Of a stretch of 64,000 bases of DNA, positions 44,516-57,860 are shown piece after piece (positions within the stretch are counted from its first letter, which is position 1; each line of letters opens with the position of its first letter). The DNA comes from Lactuca virosa (taxonomy: Eukaryota; Streptophyta; Magnoliopsida; Asterales; Asteraceae), in NCBI GenBank assembly GCA_928212115.1, contig CAKMRJ010005745.1:103280299-103344298 (forward strand), in the 5' to 3' direction. Under the pieces are notes generated by a model. It had not been told where the DNA came from and did no database searches. It worked only from the letters and a program-made list of their open reading frames with translations. A program made the translations under genes and the position numbers.

Positions 44516-45278
44516 ACTGAAAACATACCCAAAGGATATTAGATACTCCTCATAACAACCCGGGAACCAAATCCCAACCAAAAACCCTAGGGGTTGTGAC
44601 TTCCTTGATACGCGTATGGGTCCTGTGCTTTCAGTAGTACGGGCCCATACTACCTTCCACACCTACCCATATTTGTCCCAAGTATCATCACAACGCCCTA
44701 ACAATACACACAAATATAGCGAGCGCTCAATCCTTACTCCTAGAGGAAATACTAAATATCTCATAACTGACCTACCGGTCCCACACAACTCACCCATCCA
44801 TGAAACTTCCACCAACCCTGCAGCGCTAGTGTATGCTAGCCATACATAACGCTGGACCCCATAGACTTTCGAATATCCAATCCTACCCTAAGCTCCCAAT
44901 CAGAATATAACAGAACATAAGGCCAAATCAAACATTCTCGGGCTATAAGATCTTAATTGTGTATAACTGTGATGCATACACTAAGCAACTACAGTAATGA
45001 TGTCAATTTCATCTAAAAGAAACCCTAGGCTAGCAGGCATCATGTAATCAGGCAATTCCATCATGTAATTCCTGAAGATCCCTAGCCTAGTACTAGCATG
45101 TTGTTCTAACATATCACAATATCAAATAATTGTATGGTACTTTGGGGTCTACTTACTGGCTCCGGCTGATCGTACACTTCGCATCCTCCTTTGTTATTTT
45201 GAAAAACTTTTTAAGAAATCATTTTGAAAATCTTTCCTTGATTTGAGACTGGATTCACACGAATGTTCCTCCAATTCA

Positions 45279-45304
45279 CTCAAACCAAGGCTTTGATACC
45301 AACT
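45279..45304 (-). other. Primer-binding site, minus strand
   Basis: On the minus strand, AGTTGGTATCAAAGCC directly follows the 5' LTR end. It differs by one base from the initiator-Met tRNA site TGGTATCAGAGCC. Confidence 0.8.
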
Positions 45305-47422
45305 TGTAACACCCATAAATTTCAAGCCAAATTTAAACTTTTAAAACATTCAAAATACCAATAGTTATTACAAAAAGGTTTTCCAAAATAGTTTAATATC
45401 AGAGTTCCCAGAAATCATAATCATAAACCGAGGAAGTGTACGGTCACGCCTTCGCCTTCCCACGGTCAGCTGATGTACCTGAAACAATAGTCGATAAATG
45501 TAAGTTCGAAGGCTTAGTGAGTTACCCCCAAAATACCAACCTCATATAACCATAATCATATCATATCAACAAATACAGGACAGTCATGCATCTCGAGTCT
45601 ACAGTGTGACTGGTCCGCCCGCACCGGGCCTTCAGTCCACCTGGTCCACTCTCTGGGTCTACAGTCTGACTGGACCGCCCGTATCGGGCCTTCAGTCTAT
45701 CTAGTCCACTCTCCGAGCCTTGGAACGTCTGGTCCGCCCTCTCGGGGCCTTCAACCTATCCGGACCGCTCGCCGGGCCTTCGTCCTGACTATGTGCCCTC
45801 CCGGGTCTGCAGTCTATCAGGTCCGCCCTGGGTATGTTGGCCTACAGCACAAAGCAAGACCCGCCTCAATCCAACCCCCCAATCAAAACAACCATGTGCA
45901 TATATAACAGATAATCGCATAACAGTCTATAGACGAACAAATCGATCTAACGGATCATATAGCATAGCAACATCCTATCACCAGGATACCGACCTAACCG
46001 GTCACTAACATAGCATCATCCTATATACTAGGATACCGACCTAAACCAGCTCACTAAACACAATACCGTCCTAACTACTAGGATGCAGATCTAACAGATC
46101 AATAATCATATCATGCAAATACCCGGATACAAATCCGATAAAGGGTCGGCCTTGGTGTCGTAGACCCTGTTGATATAGTGAGAATAACTCACCTCGTAAG
46201 TAGCTTGGAAGGTAGTGTCAAACTCCTCCAAATGTAGTTCCAACTCCAACACCTATATTCACCAATGTCCTTGCTATAAATATCCAATTTATCAAGATAC
46301 CCTCATAAGTCAACTGTCAAGGTCAACAGTCCATGTTGACCTTAACTCGTCGAGTACCCTTAACTACTCGCCGAGTTCCTTGCCAAACTTACCAACCCGC
46401 CAAGTCACTCGTGTGACTCGTCGAGATCCTAGTGTCAGTGGTCGTGACTCCTTGGCCAACTCGCCGAGTTTTCCCTTTACAACTCGTCGCGTTCATACGT
46501 GTCCAAAGGTTGGGAAAAACCCTTGCCGACTCGCCGAGTCACTCGACTGACTCGTCGAGCCCACATCAACCTTCATCGGACTCGCCGAGTCGTTCATAAA
46601 ACTCGCCGAGTCTACGACAATATTCATTGGACTCGCCGAGTCGTTCATACAACTCGCCGAGTCTCTTCAGTCCTTTATTCATACAGACGATTTTAAGCCA
46701 TGCTAAGGCTCCAAATTGTAGATCCAACTTCCCAATGCACGTTTATCACGTAAAGTTGCAAAATTTACGTGCATGTAAGGCTCTAATGACTCATAATGCC
46801 AAAACTAAACTTGAAATGGAGTTTAACTCAAAGGGAAGGGTTCATGCTTGCTAAAGCTGGAGACTTTATGGCTCTAGAGTCCAAGATGAGCTCAGATCTG
46901 AAGTAGCAACTTCAGATCCTATCCTATACCTGAAAATGGTTATCACCCATGCTATAAAAAGCCCTAATATTTAACATTAAGAGATCTAAGAAGAACAAGG
47001 TCAAGGTAACAACTTGTTACCTTCAAATGATGCTAAACTGAGGTAGACTTCAGGTCCACACAAGCACCTTGCTGCTAGCTACTTGATCTTCAAGTTCCTT
47101 TCTCTAAGAATCTTCTTCCAAGGCTTGAAACACACAATGGAGCACACACACACGTATTAGGGTTTTGCTGAACTCTCTGGAGGCTGCAAAGGGAGGCTAA
47201 GGGCAAATGATCCTTTAAATAGGGTGCAAAACCCCAAGATTTAGGGTTTCATCCTCCAGCTCCTACTCGTTTAGTCCCTTCTTGGACTCGGCGAGTAGGT
47301 CACTTAAGTGCGCGGCCTAACCCACTGCTACTCGACGAGTCAGGCAACCAACTCGTCGAGTAGACCTTGAATTTATGAGAATTTATCACCATAAATTGAT
47401 ATTCGAGAATCGGGTCGTTACA
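45305..47422 (-). repeat. 5' LTR of the minus-strand element
   Basis: Near-identical partner of 38618-40739, with the same word set at about 46343-46665 and 47265-47365 and the same ~30-bp array at about 45600-45840. Confidence 0.93.
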
Positions 47423-47427
47423 TCATT

Positions 47428-49939
47428 ATATCTCCACCATATAAGAGTTTTTTTAATTTTCTTTTTATAAGTTGTTTTATAGGTAGTCTAGTTACATTTT
47501 GTTGACAAATATGGACCCACAAATCATTGAAAGAGTTTGTTAATTAAGAAGCTCCTTGAAAAACCTTTGGTTTGAATGAACTCTTCTAATAGCATTTTCG
47601 TTTTTCAAGTACTTTTTGGTTAGACAACATTTCAAAAAGCTCCTAAAAAGCTTTGTTTGTGAATGTCATTACAAATCAAATCGATGTGATGCTTCATTTA
47701 AAAAATAATAGTTTTTAGGTTTGACATCTTCTTTTATTAAAAAAGGCGTGGTATGACATTGAGAATTTTTTTCAATATATTATGTTACAGTGACATGAAT
47801 CTAAACTTGGAGTCTTGTAACTTGAATTGTTTTCAATATTTTGTCAATGTTTTGTACTTTGATTGAGATCAATTTTCCGCTTAGATCTATCCATATCGAT
47901 CTTGATTTATGCCCTTTATTTTCTAGATCTTTCATAGCAAAGTATTTTCCAATCAAAAACTTATGTCTTGCAAAGTTGGAGAATCACTGTGTCTGAAAGT
48001 ATGTCAACATATAAGATCAATAAAGTTATAACGTTCCCACTAGCTCTAATCTAAAATTTTTTGTAAGATGATGAATTTCTAAAAACATACATGCAATGGA
48101 ATCTTATACACAAAAACGATTTACATGTCATCTTCTTCCATATAAGATCCATTGTGCAAGAAGAAATAGCAACTAAAATAAAAAATAAGAAACAGAAATC
48201 GAACTTCAAGAAGTTATGGATGATTAAAAATGAGAATTCATCTAGCATGTACACACAAAGCTCTACCAAGTTGCAAGATTTATTCTTTTCTTCAAAAGCT
48301 TCTCAAGAACACCAAGAACACACATTATATATGTGTTGGCCAAAAATAAGAGAGAGAGGAAGGGGGAGGGGCAGCTTCAAGAGAGAGATGATGGAAAGTA
48401 TGAAGTGGCTAGGGTTTCCTCCATTAAGGAGGTATAAAATATCAGTACATGTTTCAACCCTATACACTTATCCCCCTTCAATGTTTAATTAACTATTAGT
48501 TAGAACTTTAACTAACTAACTAAACATATATTATATTGTCCCTTTTTTATTTTTAGTTTCTAGTTAATCCACCAAAATAATGTTTAACAAGCTACCATTT
48601 TTAGGAAAATATTTTTGCAATTTAAAGTTGGACTTTGTGTGTGACCCAATAGGATAAATACTTCTATTAACTATGGTGTGTCAATGCGCATATTTCCAAC
48701 AACATATAACGCATCTTAGTTATGAGAAAAATAAACGCTTTCAATCTTCTCATCAATAAAAACTTAAGTTTATAGATGCTTACTTCAATGAGTATATGAA
48801 GATGCAGGATACTTAAGACTCAAGAACATTTTGGATTATTCAAGAATATTGTCTAAAGCCCACTTGTAATGTTTGATAATCTAATAATTTAGATATGACT
48901 AAAAGTATCTAAATAAATTTAATGCTAAAAGTTAGAGAGAATGTTTCCATATAGTGTAAATTGACTATGTTCTAAGCTTGGTTATTTTCATGAACTGCAT
49001 CTAAGAATTAATGCTTCCAGGCTTTCCTTAGATTTTATGTTTGATGTAATTTTTTTTTTGCTAGCTGGTTTACAATAAACCTCTAGTCTAGATTTTATAT
49101 CATGTAAAAGGAATCTTTATTTCTTAAGTTGTCGATGCAAATGCCAAATGCTTCATGTTTCACCGCTACAACCAAGTGCCCATTCAACATGCTATCTACT
49201 AGTGACTATAGAGGGTGTTATACTTTGTGTTTTTTAATTTATTTGAGATGTATAAGGAACCCACTTGCTTCTTCTTATAAGAGATCGCACACTCTAAATA
49301 CTTACAAATCTAAGCAATGACACATTTTGTTATTGGTGTATTTGTAGAAAACAATGTCACACAAGTATGTTTAATAAATATGTACTCTAATTTGCGAGAA
49401 ATCATACGTTACACGTAGGATTTTGCAATTCTAGTTCATATAATAAGACAACTTAGGAACTTGCCTATGGCATAACTCGTATGGTGTGTATCAACCTTAC
49501 TTAATTGGAATTACTGAGGATAATTACATCATACTTTGAAAAATAACCTCAAAAGACAAAGATAAAGTAATTTAACTATTTCTATATATATAGTTCTATA
49601 AGGGCTACATAGATAAATATGTATTAGTCCTAGTAGAACTGTTTTCATTTCTACCCAACAAGTGAAGATGATCTAATCATCTTATTATACAAAATGAATC
49701 ATATAAATCAGATAACTCTAAGTTAGATTTTAATTGTTGGAAGTATGCCTATAGTCACAACAAGTTGGTGATATTACTATTAACAGTAAAGTCCTTTTGG
49801 GTTACATGCATGAAAGGTGAAATGAATAGAAATTGTAATAACAATAATGGAAGCAATTAATGGATTTCAGTCAAGTCTGGAGAAGGACCAGACATACCTT
49901 GAACAATAATAACCAACATATTCAATGCAACAATTGAGA
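47428..49939. other. No gene; possible copia LTR fragment
   Basis: AT-rich. On the minus strand TGTTGGAAATATGCGC begins at 48701, a copia-type LTR start, but no end, primer site or partner is clear. TGTTGGAAGTATGCC at about 49736 on plus is a similar LTR-like start. The 133-residue ORF at 48091-48492 shows no recognisable domain and I do not call it a gene. Confidence 0.4.
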
Positions 49940-51753
49940 TGTAACACATGTGGTTCAGGTACACCTTTAATCTCTTTAAAAATTGAGATTAGGGTTTTGG
50001 GTTACGGACCGTGTCGCAGTTGTTTAATGAGACCATGACATGGTGGGCCTATTAGGCCGAAAACCCTTAGGGGCCTTAGGATTTGGACCTATTTAAGGAA
50101 CATTTCCCTAGGGTTTCGTCACTTTTGATAGCCACCACCCTAGAGAACCTCCTTAAACAAAACCTTAGCCTCATTGTGTGGAATTTGAGTGTTTGTGTCT
50201 TTTTTTGTGAAGGTTGAAGGAAGAAGGAGTTCCTTTTATTACAAGAGGGATTTGTTCCAGAATAGATCCATCAACCTCATCTCTTTGCTGGTCTTTTTGA
50301 AGGTATAAAGTCTTCACCTTTATGTCTTTACTCCTTGGATCTAAGTTATATTGTTGTTATGCTCATTTTGGTCCCAAAACCATTATATTCTTTGAGTTTC
50401 GCTGAACTCCAAAACCTCTTGGCGCATTTTTATGGTTTATGGACTTTTTTATTTAATAAAAGGTGCTTGCATGGACTAGCCTTAAATCCATCCATTTATA
50501 ATGACAATTTTGGACTTAGGTTTTTAGATTTTGGCTTATTGTGAGGACCTAATGGATAAAGTTGGAAACTTTATCCATTAAGACCCTTAGAAGATTCATA
50601 TTTGAGTTTTTGAGCTCTGGAGGTTAAGGGTTAAGTTCTTACTCCATTAAGTTGTTTTGGACGCTCACCACGAAGCAGTGAGTCATCAGTCACAATGCAG
50701 TGACATGTTTCAGTCGTGACTGTTTTGTCTTATATTTTCCACGGCACGACCATGGGGTTGGCCATGCACGGTGGTCATTAGCAGTTGAACGTTGACTTTT
50801 CCAATAGTTGACTTTTGGTCAAACTAAGGGTTTTGAGTCATAGACTGAGGCTTGACCTCTGGCAGGTTAGGAGGTTCGTGTAGCTATGTTGGTGATTCAT
50901 CGAGTGTTAATCTTTTAACTTGTTTTTCAGGTGTGTTATCTCATAGTATTACTTATTTCATAGTTGTTATGCTATAGTTGTATATTTAGCTAGAACTTTA
51001 GGGTCTTGCTTATTGATTGCATGTTTGCATGCTTTGTTGTGGGTTGATATGAACATGGGGTTAATGTGGAATCATTGTTATAGGTGGATACGGACCTATT
51101 GTTGTAGATTGATATATACTCGGGGTTGATACAAACCCATTGTTGTTATGTATAGTTAGATTGGAAGTTGTGGTCATGGCACATGCTCGGCATTTCTTGG
51201 CATGCCATGCATACACTAACACCCCCCCTAAAGTGGCATGCCGAGTAAACCATGGTCAAATAGCATTGTTGTTCTGATGAGAGAGAAAGGAGAGAGGAGA
51301 TAGAGTGTGAGTGTAAATGTCTACTTTTTTCTTTTTTTTTTAGTTTTTTTATGTTGACCCACCCTTGTAAATGGCATGCCATGCATGTCTTGTGGCAAAA
51401 GTGATGTGGCAGTGAGATGGCTGCCAAAAAGATGATGTGGTAGCATGACATCTAATGCACCACTCCCTCCAACCTTATTTGTGTTGTATGTGATATTTTG
51501 GGAAACTCACTAAGATTTGGCTTACAATTATGGATTAAATGTTTCACGTACTACAAATGATCATGGAAAGGTAAAGACGTGATGTACACGCTCATCAGCA
51601 ACTTTGGTGTTTTGTGATTCTGTATTTATTATTATATCCTGATATTTGATGATTATCTTTTGGAACAAATGTTTTTCCTGGTTTCGTTTTATGAAAATGG
51701 TACTTTATCTTATTTAAAAATTAAAAAAATTACTGTAAAAATGGGACGTTACA
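49940..51753 (+). mobile_element. Solo LTR of a gypsy element, perfect target duplication
   Basis: Starts TGTAACACATG, ends GGGACGTTACA. Identical flanks TGAGA at 49935-49939 and 51754-51758. There is no internal region, so the element was lost by LTR-LTR recombination. It contains a TATTTAAGG TATA-like box near 50091, loosely repeated TTGATA-containing units at about 51030-51145, and GGGAAACTCACTAAGATTTG with GCTTAC at about 51500-51525. A MITE is nested at 51159-51474. Confidence 0.88.
51159..51474. mobile_element. MITE nested in the solo LTR
   Basis: Left end GATTGGAAGTTGTGGT and right end (minus strand) GGTTGGAGGGAGTGGT form imperfect inverted repeats flanked by TTA (51156-51158 and 51475-51477). 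GGCATGCC palindromes occur at several places inside. PIF/Harbinger-like by its target duplication; non-coding. Confidence 0.6.
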
Positions 51754-51966
51754 TGAGAAGAAAGAAATAATTTATTTAAAGTGAGAAATAAACACAAAGA
51801 GAATGTTCAAGAATGAATGATGTATTTCTTTTATATGTGCTCAAAGGTGTATCGATTACAAAGGTTGACTAGCCTATCTATAGGCAAGTAATGCACATAA
51901 AAACAAGTAGACAAGTAGAACAAGCATGAACTATAGCTCAAGAGTAGTACATCTGACAAAGATTAC

Positions 51967-52775
51967 TGTTGATATTGTCCCCTATTCTAAAATATACAAA
52001 GGACAAAATAAACATCAGTCCATTCTTTGTTGAGCATAATCTTGTAAATATATTTTTCTCGAAAAAGGGGAGTAGCTCGGAAAGGGTTGCTACTTCGGAC
52101 AGACTTCACTGTTAAGCTTCCACACACTTCAGATAGCCTAAGGATCACTTTTCTTGAACTACCAAAAGGATCTGAACATAAAATGATAATTAGGATGATA
52201 AGTATCTAGTTTGTTAACTTATTAGTCAATAATTAGTTAATATGAAACTTGTATATCTCAAGGATTTAATTTGAAACTGTTTTGAAATTTAAATGCTTAA
52301 GGATAATTACTTGATTATCAAGTAATTATCCAAAACCATAGCCCTATATAAGTGGACCTAAACCCCACCACTGGCTTGCTCCCTACTACAACCCCATGCC
52401 TCTCTCGTCTCTCTCTCTCTCTCTCTCTCCTCTCTATTAGGTTTTGAGCACCAAAAAGTCAAAACCCTAGTTTTCTAGGGTTTGTGTTCTAGCTTTGATC
52501 ACACGAAAAAAGAGGTTGTCGAATGTTGAAAGGGTTATTTTCTTAGGAGCAAATTCATCGGAGGAACCCTCCTTTAGGTCATATATCATCCACACAACAC
52601 ACAATAAGAAGAAAGAAATCAAAGGCTATAAGGGTATGATTTCTTGTTAATCCCCTTTTATGTTTATTTGTTGCAATTAGTACATGGATCAATCATCCTT
52701 TCGTTGAGATATGTTTTTGTTTATTCTTCGGCTACCTTTGTGGCTTTATTTTGATTTGTATACATATATCCAACA
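51967..52775 (+). mobile_element. Probable solo copia LTR
   Basis: Starts TGTTGATATTG and ends ATATATCCAACA, so the two ends form a short inverted repeat typical of copia LTRs. Flanks ATTAC and ATAAC (one mismatch). A CCCTATATAAGTGG TATA box lies near 52341, then a CT microsatellite and a leader. Boundaries are inferred from one copy. Confidence 0.55.
52399..52432 (+). repeat. CT microsatellite
   Basis: CTCTCTCTC run in the probable leader downstream of the TATA box of the copia-like LTR. Confidence 0.85.
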
Positions 52776-53829
52776 ATAACACCCCCAACATCTTACCATA
52801 AGCATTTTCATGCATAATATAACATTATATTTGCAAATGAATTGTCTTGAGAGTATTTAATTTAGTTTGTTTTGATTTGGAACTTATACAATATAAATCT
52901 TTATCTGATTTGATGATTATTATGTGGAGATCTTAATATATATTGGAGAGTAGTTATTTCATTAGTTTACTATTGTGTTCCATTTGTATGTTAACCTAAC
53001 TTCATGAATACTATATTATTCAAATCCTCCACAATCGGTCATACTTTTGGAAGTAAGTAATGATTTAAAGTTGTCATGAAGTATTAGTAGAATGTCCATA
53101 TAGATGGACATATCATATAAATGTTACTAATACTAATGTGTACTTAGTCGATATTAAGTATTGGTGTAACCTACACTCAGAGAAAGTTTCATGAGTATTT
53201 ATAAGATAAAAATATTGTAGTACTAAAGTGTCTAAGCTCATAAATAAATTGGTATATACTTGAACCAGAAGCAAAGCCCTTTTTTGGTTTGCCCTCATAA
53301 CTACTAACTAAGTAGAATTACATTTAGAGAGACAGGATAATTCGTTAGTTTATTATATGAATAATAAATTAATTGAAAATTGAAATATTTCATTCATATA
53401 TTATTTGATCAATATATTAATTGAAAATAGTAATAATTAATTAATTAATCAGAATTAATTTCGATTTAATTCTAGGTTAATTAGAATTAATCATGCAATG
53501 ACTCTTTTGTTTCCAAGGGGGCTCCTTAAGCAACTATAAATAGGACACTTGGGGTACCTATTTTCGTGCACTTGTTTCTTCAAGAGAATAGTTGAATTTG
53601 TTGTCCCCCTCACCTCTCCCCTCTTGTCTTCTAGTTGCTAGGGTTTGCGTACAAGCCATTAGAGACCCTAAGCTTTTGGTGCTAGCTTTCTGAAGTGCAA
53701 AAGAAGGAATCCATAGGTTTATTTGTTGTAATAAATCTTAAGGTATGTAAACCCTACTCTTTCAATTTTCGAAATTCATAGGGTTTCTTTAGGGTTCTTG
53801 ATGTTTGGTGGTTGTCAAGGCCAACAAAA
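52776..53829. other. No gene; LTR-like leader with TATA box
   Basis: AT-rich. AACTATAAATAGGAC at about 53533-53547 followed by a CT-rich leader (53590-53640) looks like a second copia LTR promoter region, with no clear ends. Confidence 0.4.
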
Positions 53830-56800
53830 ATAAATAACCCTAAATCTTTTATACTAAAATAGTGTATAGTGGTAAAGGGGTCGAATCCACGGAGATTGGT
53901 TCAATTTTATAACTCTATGAAAAAAATCTTTTTAGAAATACTTGTAAAATAACAATAAAAAAATGGGGGTTTTGGTCTTTTAAAATACTTGTAATAAAAC
54001 TAGAAATTAAACTAAGATTTAGATGGACAATTCAAAAAAAATAAGAATTTGATGTAAAATTAATAAGGGAAGGATGGTTGATTTAAGGTTTCCTCACTTT
54101 GACTTTTGATGAACATATCATTAGAATCCAATGGTGCAATACTTGTTTTAAGTCCTTAATTTGGCTATAGTAATCGAAGAAGCTTGAGATTACCTAGACT
54201 TTTCTTAGTTATTGAAATGGTTAGAGAAACTCATAACAATTTCCTTAGTCAAAGTCATAATTCCCATTAAGCATGTAATTAGTGAAAGTCAACTAGCATT
54301 AAGAACCAAAAAGTCACCAAATCCAAGAGGAGTCAAATGTTTTCACTATCATGTCGGAGAAAATGTTTTTATGATTGTGTGAAGTAAAACTAACACAAAA
54401 ATCACTTGTTGCTTGCTAATTTGAAGATCTTTTACTTAATCAAGAAATTAGCCAACTAATCACCACAAACACATTTAAACTCATGAATAAAAACATACAA
54501 GTAGTGATAAGATGTTAAAACACAAAACATTATCATAAAGATTCAAACACAAGTTCATGGATTCTTCAACATTCAACCATAAAGTCAAAGGATTTCACCA
54601 AAGTCAACCAAAATTTGTCTACCCAAGCATGGCTAAACTTAAGAAAACAAAGTTAGTAAAGATTGTACCAAACATTCAACAAGATTAAGAGCAAAATGAT
54701 AAAGTTCTTGAGGGTTATTGGCCTTCAAAGTGCTCCAAAATCTCCATAGAGTTGATGAATTTCCGGGTGTGAAAGAGTTCCAAAAGAAACCCACCAAACT
54801 TCCTCAAATAGAAGACAAAAGTAAAATCACGAATTTGCCCCTGCAGGAACTCACGCGGGTCGTGTGGAAATCTTACGCGGGCCGCGTGAACTGATGGAGA
54901 ATGGGCCTTTTTCATTTGTTGGGTCTGCACTGCTTAGTCCACTAGCCCAGTTTGAGTCCGATCACCTTCTAGCCCATTTTTCTTCAAGTTCTCTTTAATT
55001 TGAGCCTAATTTGACTTTTCCAAATCCTCCAAAGCTCTCGTAATCGCCCGATCATCAATCTCCGCACACTCGAAAATTCTCCTGCATCTTGAAAAGTTAA
55101 AGTTTAATTCTTCCAAGCCTTCAAGTAATTGACAAGCCCACTTCATGCATCATCTCCATAGCCATCAATCCCAAAATCATCGTTTTCCTCCAAGTCCGAT
55201 TGCTTTCCAAAGATCCCGCTCCGCTAGTCTCCTTAAAATATGCAATTATACTCACAAAACTAGAAAGTACCCGAAAGCGGTCATAAAATAACAAAAAGGA
55301 AAATATGCATAGAAATTAACTAAAATGCGAATGGAATATGCTAAAATAAACTATAAAAATAAGTAAATAAAATGAAACTATCAAATCACCCCAAGCTTAA
55401 ACCTTACTTGTCCTCAAGTAAGACACGACTAAAATAAACTCAGGATGAACTATCCTAAGAAAAATAAAAAGAATGGATAGAACCGCGGAACTTGATCACG
55501 GTTAGTCAACATGGTCAGAATTGATCTTGCTATTCTCTCATTACTTTTTCATCTGATGACAATCGGACCATAAACCACAGCTAGAACAACTCCTCTAGGT
55601 GAGTAAGGAGGGATGGTCAGTCGCAGCCCCAATGGAACATGCATACAATGAAGAACATATGTAGTAGGGAGAAAGTAGTTGGATGGGCTCGAGTGGAGCT
55701 CTTCTTTAAGTGTACACTCTTATCACGAAAGTTGCGTGATCTCACGTCTGTCGGCCACTCTCAAATGTGATTGGGTTTCATCGCTCGGGCACCGTTGTAG
55801 GAATCAGTTCACTTAGTGTTGGCCCAAAACTCCCATAGTATCCGACTCAACAGTCTCCCTAACATCACCAATTTGCGAAAAATAACTCGATCTATATACA
55901 ATAAAACATATCTAAATAAATAAATATCAAACGCCGGTTGACTAAAATGTAGGAAAGTTTGTTCAGTAATTGAACCGGTCAACCATCTAAGATAATCGCC
56001 GCTTGGAATTTGCTTGAGTTTTTTTTTAAATGCTAAAACACATATACTAGTAAATTTGAAGGTAATGCACTGACATATTGAATTTTTGCTTTTTATCAAG
56101 AAAACTTTTTGACTCAAAATTTGGTTCCCAAAAGTATGTAAGTGGAACCGAGAGGGTAATAATATAATCTGAATGGTCTAAATGTGAAAATGACCACGTG
56201 TGGAGCGTAAAGATGTAAGCTCCTTTTCAAACTTGTGTTTTTTCAAAGATAACGAAAATGCCCAAATGTGGACTAAAAGACTCTCTAGAATCCTAAGAAA
56301 ATCGCAAAAAAAATATGGTGATGTAAAGAGACCAGATATGGATTCTACTCGGGGACAAGCACCAATGCTTCATCCTAACGGTTCAAACATGATCAAGTGT
56401 GATCCTCTCGGCGACATGGACCGCCGGGCTAAAAACATCCATTGCTATAGTATATCCTACAGTTGTTAGTATTGCATGCATAATTCTTCATGAAAACTAC
56501 CTGGCCATTATCACTTACCCTTTTAAGCTCCAACAGTTGATCCTAAGTATCAAGTCCCAAACCGCGGCTAGTGGTCCCAGTTCGATGTGTGAGATAGTAA
56601 CAAGATCCTGGACCAATAAGGATACAATAACTATGAACCTGTTCCATGCCATCCAAAGGGGTGAGAATAAACAGATAACAAAAATGCATGCATGCTAATG
56701 TCCTAAGCTAAATGTTATGCAAAAATAAAAAGTGGAAAAGAAGAAAATAAAATATTTTTGGAATTTTATAAAAAAAATGAATGCAAATTAGCTTAAACTA

Positions 56801-57725
56801 AAATGATATACAACCTAACTAAAAAAATGCATGAAAAAGTAAAAGGGAATACCCCACCCCAAGCTTAAGAACAAGCATTGTCCTCAATGCTTAAGGTAAG
56901 GGCAGAAATGACCTAAATCGGGGGATTGGGAGAAGGATAGGGGTTTGTAGAGGAGGAAAAATGGTGAAGAATGGCGGTGGTCTCGCAGGATTCCGACCGG
57001 TAGATCTCCGGGAAATCGAGTTTTTGTGTGGGGCGTGGGCGGGGCGCGAGCCACGTAGAGGCCGCATGTAACATTCTTTCTTTTCACTCGAGTCCACAGA
57101 AGGTTCAGAAGAATTTTGGGTCGAACCACGCGGGCCACACAATGGCCGCGTGGAGGCCGAATGAACTGAATCTCAAAAAATTACTAAGTGTTGAAACCAG
57201 CCACGCGGGCTGCATGGAACCCGCACATTGGCCGCATGTGTTGAACAGGGATGGAGGTAATTCTTCTACGCGGGCAAGGAATGGGCCGCACATAAGCCGC
57301 ACAGGACCTTACGCGGGCCGTGTTGACTTCCTGCACTTCAAAATTTGAAATTTTCCAAAAAACCTCATTTTTGGCCAAAATGATTCTCGTAAAGTCCCGG
57401 TTTGAATAACACAACAAAAGTTTGGACCAAAGGTGAGAATGAAGCTTGAATTTTTTTTTTAAATGAACACTTTCAAAACAATAAAAAACATTTTCAAAAT
57501 CATTTTATTTGGTTTATAAAAGACGAAAGCACAATGCTTCCCAAAAATGCCCTTCTTTAACGTCTTTGGCGAGACGTCTTACCAACTCTTCCTCAATATT
57601 TTGGGGTGTCCAAATGGACGATGAATTGGACATTTGCATTAAAACCTCCATATAAAGGCTTCAATCGATGTCCATTAACCTTGAAAACTAGCCCCATGTC
57701 AACATTTTTTAATTTCCACACCTCC
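53830..57725 (-). pseudogene. Tat/Athila-like gypsy 3' region, minus strand
   Basis: On the minus strand the right end (57725 to about 57545) encodes a pol C terminus, VFKVNGHRLKPLYGGFNA followed by FIVHLDTPKY, as in Tat/Athila-type elements. Leftward are long non-coding stretches with AAGCTTGGGGTGGGG-type tracts (rc at 56853-56872 and about 55387-55400) and, at the left, GTGGATTCGACCCC (rc at about 53878-53891), all familiar from this lineage. ACGCGGGCCGCG words occur at 54853-54893 and 57020-57320. A 270-bp part (54717-54990) recurs at 63733-64000. Exact LTR ends are not resolved; the clade call is from memory of these motifs. Confidence 0.5.
54717..54990. repeat. Direct repeat, copy 1 (partner 63733-64000)
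   Basis: Begins TTGGCCTTCAAAGTGCTCC and includes the GCGGGCCGCGTGAAC word. It matches the end of the window with few differences, in the same orientation, about 9.0 kb apart. Confidence 0.88.
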
Positions 57726-57729
57726 ATTG

Positions 57730-57860
57730 GGACTACGTCGCATAGTCGCCATGTTTTAGGCACTAAGTCTCATAGTCGCCAGGGTTTATACAACAGGCAC
57801 TACGTCACATAGTCGCCAGGGTTTAGGCACCAAGTCTCATAGTCGCCAGGGTTTGTTTAT
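57730..57860 (-). repeat. CATAGTCGCC tandem array
   Basis: GGCACTA(C/A)GTC(G/T)CATAGTCGCC-type units alternate at about 30-40 bp spacing, four copies. The same array lies at 61964-62092. Confidence 0.82.

Larger units (their letters stand above)
38618..47422 (-). mobile_element. Non-autonomous gypsy element, gag present, pol mostly absent
   Basis: Direct LTRs 38618-40739 (3' LTR, 2122 bp) and 45305-47422 (5' LTR, 2118 bp) are nearly identical and begin TGTAACG and end TGTTACA on the minus strand. Perfect 5-bp target duplication TCATT at 38613-38617 and 47423-47427. Internal region 4.6 kb: primer site, gag, about 1.6 kb of repeats without pol domains, and a decayed chromodomain next to the polypurine tract (40740-40752, minus strand AGTGGGGGAGAAT). 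Protease, RT, RNase H and the integrase core are absent, so it depended on another element. LTRs share ACTCGNCGAGT words with the chromovirus at 9339. Confidence 0.93.

Noticed and set aside
48091..48492. 133-residue ORF
   Set aside because: Lys- and Ser-rich AT-driven sequence, no motif, overlapped by an opposite ORF and lying in probable LTR DNA.
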